From: Tetradesmus obliquus
Taxonomy: Eukaryota > Chlorophyta > Chlorophyceae > Sphaeropleales > Scenedesmaceae
Direction of reading: 5' to 3'
Assembly (NCBI GenBank): GCA_030272155.1
Contig: CP126193.1
Location: 2,604,001-2,668,000, forward strand
DNA: 64,000 nucleotides
The notes under the pieces: model-generated
What the model was told of the DNA's origin: nothing
Database searches by the model: none
The model's input: the letters and a program-made list of their open reading frames with translations, nothing else
Translations under genes and position numbers: made by a program
In this document: positions 10,801 through 32,622 of the stretch, piece after piece
Numbering within the stretch: the stretch's first letter is position 1
How the letters are laid out: every line of letters begins with the position of its first letter

Positions 10801-12662
10801 CATTATGTTGCATGCTGCTGTTGTCAACTGTTACTGAAGCAGAAATGAGGGCAACCGCACCTCCCGCCACCTGCATGACAGGGAGCATGCACAGCGAAGG
10901 TTTGGCTGCTGTGATGGGTGCTGCAGCAGCGATCAGACAGAATAATGTGTAGCACGTTAATCGCCACAAGCTGCACGAGGCCAGCAGCATTGGCATAATC
11001 ATTTGTACTGCCAGGCCTGTCAAAACAATGCTGTTCAGAACAATGCACAGCGCTCAGCCGGCACAGCAGCCTGCTCTTGCTGTTAACATTCTGCATGCAT
11101 GCAGCATACATTACAAAGAGCCATGTGAAGCAACACTTGCAGGTTCCATCTCAACGGGCAACTGCCGTGCAGGCTGTCTATGTTGCTGAATACTCTTGGC
11201 AGCTCATCCAAGGCACAACCTCCATGCTCAGCAGCGGGCAATATCACAACCGTCGCACAACTGTCCTACACACCTCAGCCGTGTTGGAAACAAACACGGT
11301 GCCAGTGATGCCTGCCAGGCCCTTCCACACTGTCAGACCCCCGCCATATGTTGACGCCCAGTTGTCCTTCAGCAAGCAGCCTTTGAGTGTGAGATTGCCT
11401 GCCATGCTGTTGATCGCGCTTCCACCCGCCGCAACATTGTGAAGGAAGGTGGTGTTGGCCATCGTAGTATGGTTGCCGCCCACAGCCCAAACCGCGCCAC
11501 CCCTGCCTTCATAAGCCAGGAGGCCCTGTTGTTGGCCAAGAGCCCACTCATCGTCTACACCGCCTACTGCGCAGTTTGCCGTGAAAGTGGTATTTGTTGC
11601 CTGTGTGGCATGCCCTGACGCAAACAGCGCTCCGCCTCCGGCGGCAATGTTGTAGTCGAATCTGCTGTTAACAATTTCCACAAAGGTGCCAGACACTGCT
11701 GCTACAGCGCCCCCAAAGGTGACGGCAAGGTTGTTGGATAGTGTGCTGTTGATGACATGCAAGGTAGAGGCGTCAACCATGAGCACGCCAGTCCCAGTGA
11801 AACCCATGTTGAGCATGAGCTTGGTGTTCTTGAGCTGAACGGTGCTGAGCTCTGTTGCAACAATCAAGCTGCTAGCGGCGTTTCCTTGCAGCACGCCTGT
11901 CACGCTTGCAGACACATTCCCTCCAAATCCTACAACAGCGGCCCATGCAAGGCTGTCCACCCGCTGCATTTTGCGGTAAAGCTCCTGAAACCTGGCGGAC
12001 AGTCGCGCACCATCATCCACGCACGTTGCAGCTGCTTCTGACGCGTATGTACGCGGTAGCACTTTTGCTTCTGGTGCACAGGCTGCTGCATCATCGCCAA
12101 GGGTCATGGCCCAATCACTGAAGACCGGCATTAGCCTGACATTGCTGAAGTACTTGTTGAAGAGGTCACCTTCAAGCCCTCTTGTTGCCATGTCCTTATC
12201 CCACAGACTGAGAGGGGGTGCGTGCTGGAGCTGGACATTTTCTACTGTTAAAGTGGTGAAGACCAAGTCGTCATCACCACGGAAGTACATCAGTGAGCAC
12301 AGCGCTAGGCTAGAGGCTAGCATCAGATCACGTTGGAGTGAATATTTAGTGGGTGACAGAACGTCTCTGATCCCGTTGATGCCTTGCAAGTTTGACAATC
12401 CCTTTGATACATTTCGCTGGCATCTTTGGCCAGGTAAGACACGCACACCTGTGAACCGCCTCCAATGCTGCTGACTGATGATGGAGGTGTCGATGCCAAC
12501 TTCAACAAGCCTTGAACCATTGCAGTCGAGCTTGATGATCTTAAAGCCTCCCAGTGGTCCATTGCCGATCATCTCCAGCGCGCATGTGGCTTTGTTGCGA
12601 ATGGACTGACAAGGACCAAGCCAGCACAGCAGCAAGGCCAGGCCCAGCAGGCCTATGCGCAT
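7879..12662 (-). CDS. Large surface protein: signal peptide, beta-helix repeats, Cys-rich region, C-terminal membrane domain; frame broken by two stops
   Basis: About 1,250 codons in four exons: 12662-11274, 10870-10197, 9884-9479 and 9162-7879, all in phase. The start ATG gives a signal peptide (MRIGLLGLALLLCWLG). The ectodomain has many N-x-S/T sites and repeated GGA(L/V) or GGG turns (GGAVAAVSG, GGGALFASG, GGGLTVWKG, GGQCGGGLF), as in polymorphic outer-membrane-protein-like right-handed beta-helices. A Cys-rich stalk follows (GSCSACPAFSYS, GYTGLLCASCKPGFG). The last third has about seven hydrophobic segments, so it is probably a plasma-membrane protein. Two in-frame stops occur: TGA at 9099-9097 between SVSATF and WLGAAW, and TAA at 8196-8194 inside a membrane segment (LTVVFGI / LILVVWL). 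The sequence is family-like on both sides of each, so this is a recent pseudogene, a sequencing error, or a recoded or mis-modelled gene. Ligand and function unknown. Confidence 0.72.
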
Positions 12663-13425
12663 GTTGGCTTGAGCCGATCGTAGGATGCCGTGCAACGTGT
12701 GCGATGATCTGAAGACTGAATTCTTAATCTGCAGTCGCTGCGTCGATGTTCACTGGGAGGGCTGAGCAAATCAACGAAGCACAGGCAGTGCAGTGCACAG
12801 CAGAACGGCAATAGTGCGCGTACAACAGCCGTTGCAATGGTACGTATGTGAGCAGGTGCAGTAGTTTGATCAGAAAGTGCTTCTTTATATCAAAGACGGA
12901 CCCTGTCACCGCAGAAGAACCCAAAACACCCCGTCCTCCGGTTACACACAGACCAGCCGATCGCTACTAAGCAAGAGCATCTCTTGCTGCCGTAACCCTT
13001 CCCCAACTCAAGCCGCATTTTTGTCCTACGCCGCGCCCACGCCTCATGAGGCACGCCACATCTACGTAACCCATGCGACCGTCTCTCCAGTCACTGAAGT
13101 TCAGTATTCAATTGGTACAACGTGCAAGCAGGTTCAGTGGAGCACTATGGTATCAGAAGCTGATGTTTACACTTCCACGGGGTCACGCAGCAACACCAAG
13201 ATGCCACTCAGCTGCTGCTTCATATCTGAAGGTATTAAATCGCTAGCAGCAGCTGGGCGCACCTGGCGCGCCGCACTGCTGCAGGATCCAGTGCTGCCAC
13301 CGCCACCAGGCTAGCCTGCCAGCGCTGGCAGCAAGCCCCTCAGGCCGTGATCAGGCTGGCAGCACGCCCCTTGACCTCAGCCCGCAACACTGTTCCGCAG
13401 CAGGCACCATTGAGCTCAGCCCACG
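12663..13425. other. Gap between beta-helix gene start and SMC5 3' end
   Basis: No gene supported. The left end is the promoter side of the beta-helix protein gene. The reverse complement of TGTAA at 13167-13171 lies about 320 bp past the SMC5 stop and is a candidate polyadenylation signal for SMC5. Confidence 0.45.
13167..13171 (-). terminator. Candidate TGTAA polyadenylation signal of SMC5
   Basis: TGTAA on the minus strand, about 320 bp after the SMC5 stop codon. TGTAA is the usual chlorophyte poly(A) signal, but a 5-mer occurs often by chance. Confidence 0.3.
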
Positions 13426-13491
13426 ACTGGCACGCCCTGCAGCCTGTCCAGTGCTGCCCCTGCTGCCATGCTGTCAGTAAACCCCTCCCAC
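13426..13491 (-). repeat. Single repeat core in the SMC5 3' flank
   Basis: Directly after the SMC5 stop, about 66 bp repeats the end of the terminal exon (LDRLQGVPVVG-stop on the minus strand). It matches the B-type monomers of the array at 6557-7309, including the flank TGGGAGGGGTT. Confidence 0.85.
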
Positions 13492-24883
<11,392 letters not shown>

Positions 24884-26737
24884 GTTAAAATTGAATAGTA
24901 AACGCTGATCAAGAACTATGCGGCAACTACAGGCAGGAAACGCGGGGAGAACACACTTCAGCACGATTCCATTTGAATTGCGGATGATCGTGTACTGGCA
25001 CTTCAGCTGCAACATGAGTTATTGGACACCAAATGAACCACCTGTGCGTCAGCGCTGCGCCTAGCCTGTGTCTGCGACGTTGTCGGGTGTGTCATGGAGG
25101 GATGCTGCGTGCTGTGCCGCACATTCTAACCCTTGTGCCCTGCTCGCTGGCTGTGGTGCTAGGCTGTTTCTGCCTGTTGGTGTGCGCAATCTTGGTGCGC
25201 GTACTGGGTAGCCGCAGCAGCCGGGTGATGGCCTGCGGCGTTTGACTGTCCGATCGACACTGCACCTCTCAGCACCTGCCTGAGCACATGCAACAGTAGC
25301 AGCTCTGCACATGGCTTACCGCCTGTATGGCTGCTGTGTTGCAGGTCTATAAAGCAAGGGGAGCCGACCATTGTCGAAATTGCACCATTTGAGAAGTGTA
25401 CTGCGTATCCGGCAGGTGGGCACTGCCAGCCTGGCCTGAGGCCCAGTGCTTGGCGCATGTGATGTACCGCGTGCCACTCACCGACTGGTACGGTATATTG
25501 GTGAAATTTTGTGCATCAGACCAGTAGCCTTACCGCCAAATGAGCCTGCAGCTGACTGCACAACTCTCTGACAGCCGCTGTGACGCACTGCGTTGCATGT
25601 CATATGCAGCAACAGTGTTGTTGGAGTGCTCGACACTGTGGTGCGTTCAAGCGGCTGCAAATTCTTGGTCACCGACACAGCGGTGCATGCACATTGCTGC
25701 ACACGAGCAAGCGTTCTTCCAGCCGCTCCTGCGGGGCCAATGGCGACGTTCAATGTTGCAAGTTGCTGTGGCTCGAATGGTAGCATGATTGCCGAGTAAG
25801 CCAAAGTCCATCACCAGCCTGCATACAAGCATCGCTGCGTCATGCAGGAGCACATGCTCAGATCAGCATCATGTGTGTGCAACCAGGAGCTGCTGCTCCT
25901 GCTGCGCCGCCTGTAGACGTTGTGTATAGTATGTGGCAGCAGGCACGCCAGCAACAATGATGAAACTGTGGTCAGCAGCAAGTTGAAGATACTGCCAAGA
26001 GAGGACACAGCTACAAGCACCTGTAAAGCGTGCCTTCAAGGCACACGTGAGTCGCAAGTTTTGTGTTGCTGGGGGCCCAACACCAGGCCCAACACCCGTG
26101 ATCCTGATCAACCCATAAACCCCGGTGACCCACAAATCTATGGCCCGCTGGCACTCAACAACGGTACTACAAGCAGCAGAAGCCTGTGGTTTGCATGCAG
26201 GCTGTTGCGCATCTTCCAGATGCGACACCTGCTGGTTTGCAGCTGTTAGGCAGTCGTGATGCAAATTTACGGAAGTGCACATGAATGCTCTCGCGCCCAG
26301 ATCCCAACAACACTGGATCCAGGCGCATATAACCGCACATTTTGGAAGGGAACAACACTACTCAACACCAGAATCCTCCAACTACAACTCGTGCCAGCAG
26401 AGACACTCTCCCTGCCTCATAGAAAGCACAGGAGAGCATTGCTACTCCTGCACAAATCACGGCCATTGCAACCGCTTGCTGCCTTGTTTCAGGCGCAGCG
26501 AAGCACACAGGTGCCTCAGGCCTGCAAGCGCTGCGCAACACAGCCCCAGCTGACTGCATGAAGATACGACCATGCCACAGCAATAAACTGGAAACTCAAC
26601 CTATAGGCTGGAAGCTCAACCTGTAGGTACAATCAATGCGGTGCCACAGAAGTCCAGCATTACTAGGTTGTCGCACAGCATTGCTGCTGCTGCTGCTGCT
26701 GCTGGAAGGGCAAGCACGTTTAATGCCCAGCACGCAA
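24884..26737. other. Stretch between SMC5 start and phosphatase stop; no firm gene
   Basis: Contains the SMC5 promoter at its left end and the phosphatase 3' UTR at its right end. Several minus-strand open stretches with plausible splice sites exist (25804-25479, 25440-25340, 26020-25811) but I recognise no family and cannot build a consistent model. Confidence 0.4.
25811..26020 (-). CDS. Possible exon of an unrecognised membrane protein
   Basis: After an acceptor (TTTACAG) the minus strand reads VLVAVSSLGSIFNLL followed by LLLACLLPHTIHNVYRRRSR, a clean hydrophobic segment followed by basic residues, ending at a stop. No start codon, upstream exon or homologue can be identified. A second hydrophobic stretch lies at 26460-26410. 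This may be a gene relic or chance. Confidence 0.2.
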   Translation of the reverse strand: MLVAVSSLGSIFNLLLTTVSSLLLACLLPHTIHNVYRRRSRSSSSWLHTHDADLSMCSCMTQRCLYAGW

Positions 26738-29700
26738 TTAGCGCCCAGAAGCCGCAGCTGCTGCAGCAGGTGGTGCCGAGCAGGCCTCGCCGCCGCTGCC
26801 CCTGACAATGGTGACATGGTCTGCCACATTGAATGCCCCGCCCTGGTTCTTGGTCCAGCTCCAGGTGGCGTGTGTCTTGTTGAGCAGGTCCAGCGTGCCA
26901 TGGCCAAACGAGGGCTCCCTGCAGCACACAAGACAGCAACAAGCAGGCTAAGGCGGTTGTGCTGTGCGCGTACATACATACATATGTGTCTTGTTGAGTA
27001 CACAGGTCCAACGTGCCGTGGCCAAACGACGGCTCCCTGCAGCACACAGGACAGTGACCAGCCGGCTGAGACAGATGTGTTACAAATTACAAGTTGTACA
27101 GCATCCCCGGCTTATTCCGGCGTGAACGAGACAGACGTGCTGTGTGTGCTTCGTATGTGCTTCGTATGTGCTCGGTGTGGACGCGCATGCTCATGACGTA
27201 AGTTGCAGTGTACACGCGTGTGTCGGAATCTGGGCCCACTTGCGCTGTGTTGCTGGCATAGTGCAAGTGCAGGTCCCTGCATGCGCATGTGCATGTGCTT
27301 GCATATTGTTACTGCCCCAGCGCTCTACACTTGCATGCAAACATGCATGGCAGCCGTATCCGCTGCTATAGAGCTGTGGCCTCGCTGCACCACATGTTTT
27401 TCAACCCTGCCGCTGCAGTGGCTGCGCTCATGTAGCACAGCAGCAGAGTAGCAGCAGAATGTACAAATTACCCTGCTGGCCCACGCACCTGTAGGCGCTC
27501 CAGACTGGCTGCTCCTTGAAGCAGTAGTGGCTCTTCTGCCATGACAGACAGCGCTCCGGCTGGTCCCTGCGGCAGCAGCAGCAAACATGCATGCAGCGAC
27601 AGGCGGTTGGTGCTGCCGCAGGCTTGCCATGTGGACCAGCGCGTGAGGCAGCAACGTAGCATCCCAAGCCATTTGCTAGTTGGGCCTCTGTGGAGTTTGG
27701 ATCACCACACCTCACCAAAGGAGTACCAGCTTCTAGTGGTTACAACAGCTTCAGGGGTGTTACATTTCAGACTTGAAAATTATGTGGCCACTGGGGTGGC
27801 GCCCCTGATTATCAGCAGGTCATTATGCGGTCTCACCGTGGGAACTGCTTGCCGTCTTCTGGGTGGTCGCAGAAGTCTGGCTGGCGCTTCATGGTGTCTA
27901 TGAACTCCTTGTTCATGCCCTGGCAGCAGCAGGCAGTGCCAGCATGCAGTGCAGGTCACACAGTGTGTGAGTATGCTTGCATGTTAATCACCAGTAGCAG
28001 CAAGTCGTTGTTTGCCGACAGCAGGCACAGACAACTAAGCTCTGGCAGTCACAGGCGGGCCCAGCAAACATCCCCTGCTTGTGCTGACTGTGATGGACAC
28101 AACAGCTAGCTGTTCAAAGGACGTCTAGCAGAGCTACGGCTGCAATCATGTCGCTACGCATACACACCTCGCTGTTGCCGCCGTCTCCAATGGTGATGTG
28201 CACAGGGCCGCAGGTGTCCATGTAGTAGTTGCGCACCGGCTTGGTGCGCTCATACGCATGCACGTGGCCAACCAGCTGCACACAGCAGGTGAATAGCCAT
28301 AGCACAGCAGAAGCAGCAGAAGGTTGCAGCTTCACCAACAGAGAACAAGCAGCACATCTTCAAGGTTTAGGGTGCAAGGGATCTTCCAGTGTGTGTACTG
28401 TGCACCAGGGCTAGAGCGCCTATCACTTGCTGAACACCCACATATGCAGACATACGCGCACGTGCTGTGTGCCTGCTGCTGCCCATGTACACACTCAAGA
28501 TGAAAGTTGAAGTTCAAATTGAAGTTCAGGAATTAGTAAAAGATAACATTCTCTCACCATGATGTCCACGCCGTACTGTGTCACCAGGGGCTCATAGCCT
28601 TCCCGCATGCAGTCGTTCTCCTTGAAGTGGCTGGCGTAGGTGCTGTACCAGGGCGCGTGCACCAGCAGGATCAGCCAGGGCGTGACGATGCGGTCCGTCT
28701 GCAGAACACATTGACAGCACTTCGGCAAGGAACCAGTCCAGAAGCATGTTGTGTTGAGCACGCTTGGCCAGTAAAGCTGTTGCCAGGGCGCTGTTTGCGA
28801 GTTGTGGACACGCGATTCAGCAGAGTGCATGCATTCATAGGTGTGATGTGATCAACTTGCTGCACCAGTTACTGGCTTTTACAGGCTTTCCTGCAGCCTA
28901 CTTCCAGACCAATGGCGCTAGTACAGCAGTAATTAACCCCAGTCGCCAAGCTCAGCAACAGTTCAATGGCCCTGCCTACAAACCAACCAAACACTCCCAC
29001 TGCTCACATTGGCCAGCTCCTGCTGCAGCCACTTGTACTGCTCGTCCCTGCCGCTGCCAAAGCCCTTCTTTTCCAGATCAGGGCTGTAGCTGGTGAGGCT
29101 GATGACCTTGAGCACGCCAGGCAGCTCCACAGCATGGTACAGGTTGCTGTAGGGCGAGGATGACGTCACGGGCTCAAAGCTCACAGGAGCTGCAGCGGAA
29201 TGTTTATTGGCCAACGCAGAGCAGCACAGCAGGAGCAGCATGTGATGAGTGCCATTCACAACAAGGCATCAATTGCAGCACAATGCATTTGCGGGCTGGA
29301 GCTGCAATCTGTGCATGGCATGGCAGCACAAGCTTAGAGTTGCTGAGCAACCGATGCATCTTGCATGTCGCCCAAGCAACAGCGAGCTGCAGCACTCACC
29401 TGCGCGCCCTACGCCAGGCACTGGGAACCTGCTGTTGTAGGCCACGTTCCTCCTGCCATCTGGCAACGCCTCAATCTGCAATGCACATGAAATCACGCAC
29501 AGCATTGTGACAACCATTTGCTGCTCGAGTACACTACACGTGGTTGCGCCAAGCATCAGCCCAGCAGAACAAGTTGCATTCTAGTGCTGCTGCGCGCAAG
29601 CATGCGCGGCTGAGCAGCTGCGCAATGGCAGCTTCAGTTGCCAACATCGCTAGGCAATGCATGCATCACACCTCATGGTTGCCGTTGGTGTGTATCAGCG

Positions 29701-30142
29701 GCACACGTGACAGCAGCGGCTCGAACAGCCTGCTCCAGGTGTCCCACTTGGGCTGGTCTGCAGGGTGGGGACAGCAGCAGCAGCAACAACACAGAGATTG
29801 AACACGGCATTGGTAGCTTTGCAGCATAAAGCCAGACACACTGCAAAACACGCGATGCAATGCACCACTACTAGTGAGTAGTACTTACTACAAGGTACTG
29901 CAAGCACTCACAAGAGTATGGCCCCTGCACCTCTTCAGGGATGTGCTCATCTGGCTTGAGCCAGGTGTCCGCATAGGTAAAGTCCCCGCCCAGCATCACC
30001 AGCGACGGCTGGCTGGCTATCAGGTGCTGCAGCATCTCACTGGTGTTGTACGTCTGGCCAGGGTCTGCGCGGCATGATGATGGTGCAAGCAAATCAGCAG
30101 CCGGCAGCAGCAGCAGCAGCAGCAGCTTAAGGTTGATGTGTC

Positions 30143-30190
<48 letters not shown>

Positions 30191-31612
30191 TGCACAGTGA
30201 TCTAGGACGCAGCCTATTGGCTGTTGTTGCTGCGAGTCACATCATGCAAGAAGTGGCCAGTGCAGCAAGCAGCACCCCAGATCACTGTGCGCGCAGAGCT
30301 CTCATCGCGACCCTGTGGAACCAGGCATATGGCAGCTGCTCCAGCTGCCCACCTGACATGACCCCGATTCTCAGCGGGAAGGAAGCACGGGGCATCTGCA
30401 GCCGCAGCAGCAGCAGCCGGGCAGCGCACTCCCGTGTGAGTTGAGCAACAAGGGCAGCATCACACAGAGGACGTTCCAAGGCAGCATGGGAAGCGAGCAG
30501 CAGCAGTGTCCTCTGAGCCATGATGCACTGTGCTTGTTGCAACTACTGTTTGGTGGCATATAACTGCCCTGTAGCTGCTGCAACCAGGGGTGCGCCAACA
30601 GCCGTACAATCGACATCCTAATTGCAACATTGCTGCAGTACTGTGTCATCTGCTGCTGCAGTACCGAGTCATTTGCTGCTGCAGTACTGTGTCATCTGCT
30701 TCTGCAGTACTGTGTCATCTGCTGCTGCAGCATTGTGTCATCTGCTGCTGCGCTGCCTACCTTGAAGCTGTACTCCTTGGGCCCTGGCCCCACCGCAGCA
30801 CCCGCAGCCAGCGACACAGGCACTCCCAGCGTGTAGTAATACGTTGCTCCTGGAGTCAGCCCGCTCAGCAGCACATGGTGCAGCAGTGGTGAGGCATATG
30901 ACGCCTGGCTGAGCTTGCCATAGTCATGTACGTAGCTTGTAGCAACGCCAACTACTGCTTGCGTGTAGCGGCGTGGCGCAGGGCCCACCAGCACGACCGA
31001 GTTCTGGTTGACAGTTGGAGGTGGCGGAGCGCTGTCTGCTACTGTCGCGTCGCATGTTGCCCAGCTGACAAGCACAGAGGTGCTACTCCAATACGTTAGG
31101 TGTACCTGCAACAGCAGAGCCAATGCATTAGAGGTATGTACAGGTAGCTTGAGCAAGGCACTGCTGGCAGCAACACTTCAGCTACAGCAGGCCATGCTGG
31201 CTCGACTCAAGTTTGGCTTCTTGTGCAGCCAGATGGTTCACACTCAACGGTACATGCAGTGCAACTAGGTGTATTGGCATACCACTTTGCAAGAACTGCC
31301 CTTGCTTGCTCTTCAGAGAGACGACGGGCAGCAACGTCTAACACGATCAGGCTGGCCTAGGCCTACCTGCTCAGGTACAGCACACCCTGGAGATGCCTTG
31401 AGCACGCGCTCGTCGTCTGCTGCGATGTCAGGAGACCCTCTTTTCAGATTGCTATCAAAGTAAATAGTTTTTGAAGGTTCATCGGGCTGTATAGTGGCCA
31501 GGAGGCTGCGCTGTGCGTTGGTGCGAAATGCTGCTGCTCCTAGGCCGTTGCCGGACAAGAATAGCAGCGCAGCCAAGATTACGATTGTTTCACATGAGCT
31601 GCAACAATGCAT
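26738..31612 (-). CDS. Purple acid phosphatase (metallophosphoesterase with Fn3-like N-domain)
   Basis: Predicted 573 aa in 12 exons: 31612-31367, 31105-30761, 30395-30353, 30064-29912, 29757-29672, 29475-29400, 29189-29008, 28698-28558, 28275-28168, 27919-27837, 27566-27489, 26918-26738, all in phase. The ATG opens a signal peptide (MHCCSSCETIVILAALLFLSG), so secreted or vacuolar. Family reaction: hydrolysis of phosphomonoesters at a dinuclear Fe/metal site. All five metal-ligand blocks are present: SDPGQTY (motif I, usually GDLGQT), GGDFTYADTW (GDxxY), GNHE, VHAPWY and GHVHAYERT. The N-terminal VHLTYWSS..VLVSWAT and YYYTLG blocks fit the fibronectin-like domain. The C-terminus GTLDLLNKTHATWSWTKNQ is the usual PAP end, with a short poly-Ala extension. 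Exon 3 is only 43 nt. Algal PAPs are often induced by phosphate starvation, but no such element is evident here. Confidence 0.93.
26995..27080 (-). repeat. Intronic copy of the 5' edge of the last phosphatase exon
   Basis: Copies about 90 bp at 26871-26962 with a 3-nt insertion. Acceptor CTGCAG and the encoded EPSFGHGTLDL (here EPSFGHGTLDL then CTQQDT) are kept. The flanking intron is copied too. Same pattern as the SMC5 exon-edge copies. Confidence 0.88.
30145..30189 (+). repeat. (CAG)15 microsatellite in phosphatase intron 3
   Basis: Fifteen uninterrupted CAG units lie in the intron between exons 3 and 4, the longest pure trinucleotide run in the window. Confidence 0.95.
30631..30751. repeat. 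24-bp minisatellite, five copies, next to a donor site
   Basis: Five imperfect copies of a unit like GCAGTACTGTGTCATCTGCT begin within 10 bp of the phosphatase exon 2 donor (30760) and fill the start of intron 2. Confidence 0.88.
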
Positions 31613-32622
31613 ATTGTGCGCGCTGCTTGCAGTGAGCGGCCGCTCTGCTGTGTGCACAGATGCAGCACAACCGTCCCCGACGCTTTCCCGACTGCTAAAG
31701 GTACGCAGAGGAACAGATACAAACAAGTGAACTGACGCCTGTTCACCAGCAGTATGCTATCGCAGCATTGCAACGCTGCAGAGTGACATATGGCACCTTG
31801 GACTTGTCACCGGTTGGACGGTTGGGTGGAATCCTGCAGTACACGTCACGAGGTTTTCACCGGTGTGGCAATTCTGTGTCCCTTCTCCCTGTTAGGAACA
31901 GTTCAAAGTTAACGCGCGTGCGTACAATACCTCCTAATTTCTGGGTGCAAATTAGGCCACGCCCTTTACCACGCTGCTTGGTAGCCATACCAGCCAGCTG
32001 GACCAGCCCTGATCCATGAGCAGGTGGTAACAGGGTCAGACAAGCTGCCACAACATGATTTTGCATCCCGCAATGCCACATACAGCACTTCATCTTTGCT
32101 GTGCACCGACAGCAGGGTCGATGCACGTGCAGAATACATGAAACCCACACCCTCTTACGACAAGATCAGCTCCACTAGCAGCAGGTAAATTAAAAGTACA
32201 GTCCAGCAGCTGCAATTGGCTGAGGGCGAAAGCAATTCAAGTCATTGCAGATGAGATAGTCGAAAGATGAGCAGCAGACTCTTGCACAAACCATGCCAGA
32301 CTGGCTGGCCATCAGCCTGTATCCCAAACTATAAGCGCATGTAGAATGCGCCAAGAAATGTCCGGCTGCATGGTGCAAAAAAACAGTCGTTGTGCGTGCT
32401 TGCTGCAGTGCTCAGCACCAAACGCCCCCTGGTGGTGCAATGGCTGTCACTCTGCAGCAGCCCCCTCAACACCACCACACGCCTGCAGCAGCAGCAGTAA
32501 ACGCACGACCGGCAGCAGCAGTTGTGACTGCTGCAGACCATGCAAGCATTGCTCTGTGTTGGGTCACGTACAAACACTTGTCAAGCTATGCATTTGGACA
32601 GCCAGTGCTTCTCATTCTGACT
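31613..32622. other. Gap between phosphatase start and lipase stop
   Basis: No gene supported. It is the phosphatase promoter side and the lipase 3' UTR. The plus-strand frame at 31768-32019 has no recognisable content. Confidence 0.45.

Noticed and set aside
25033-25245. Plus-strand membrane-like frame upstream of SMC5
   Set aside because: One hydrophobic stretch, with no family match and no supporting exons.
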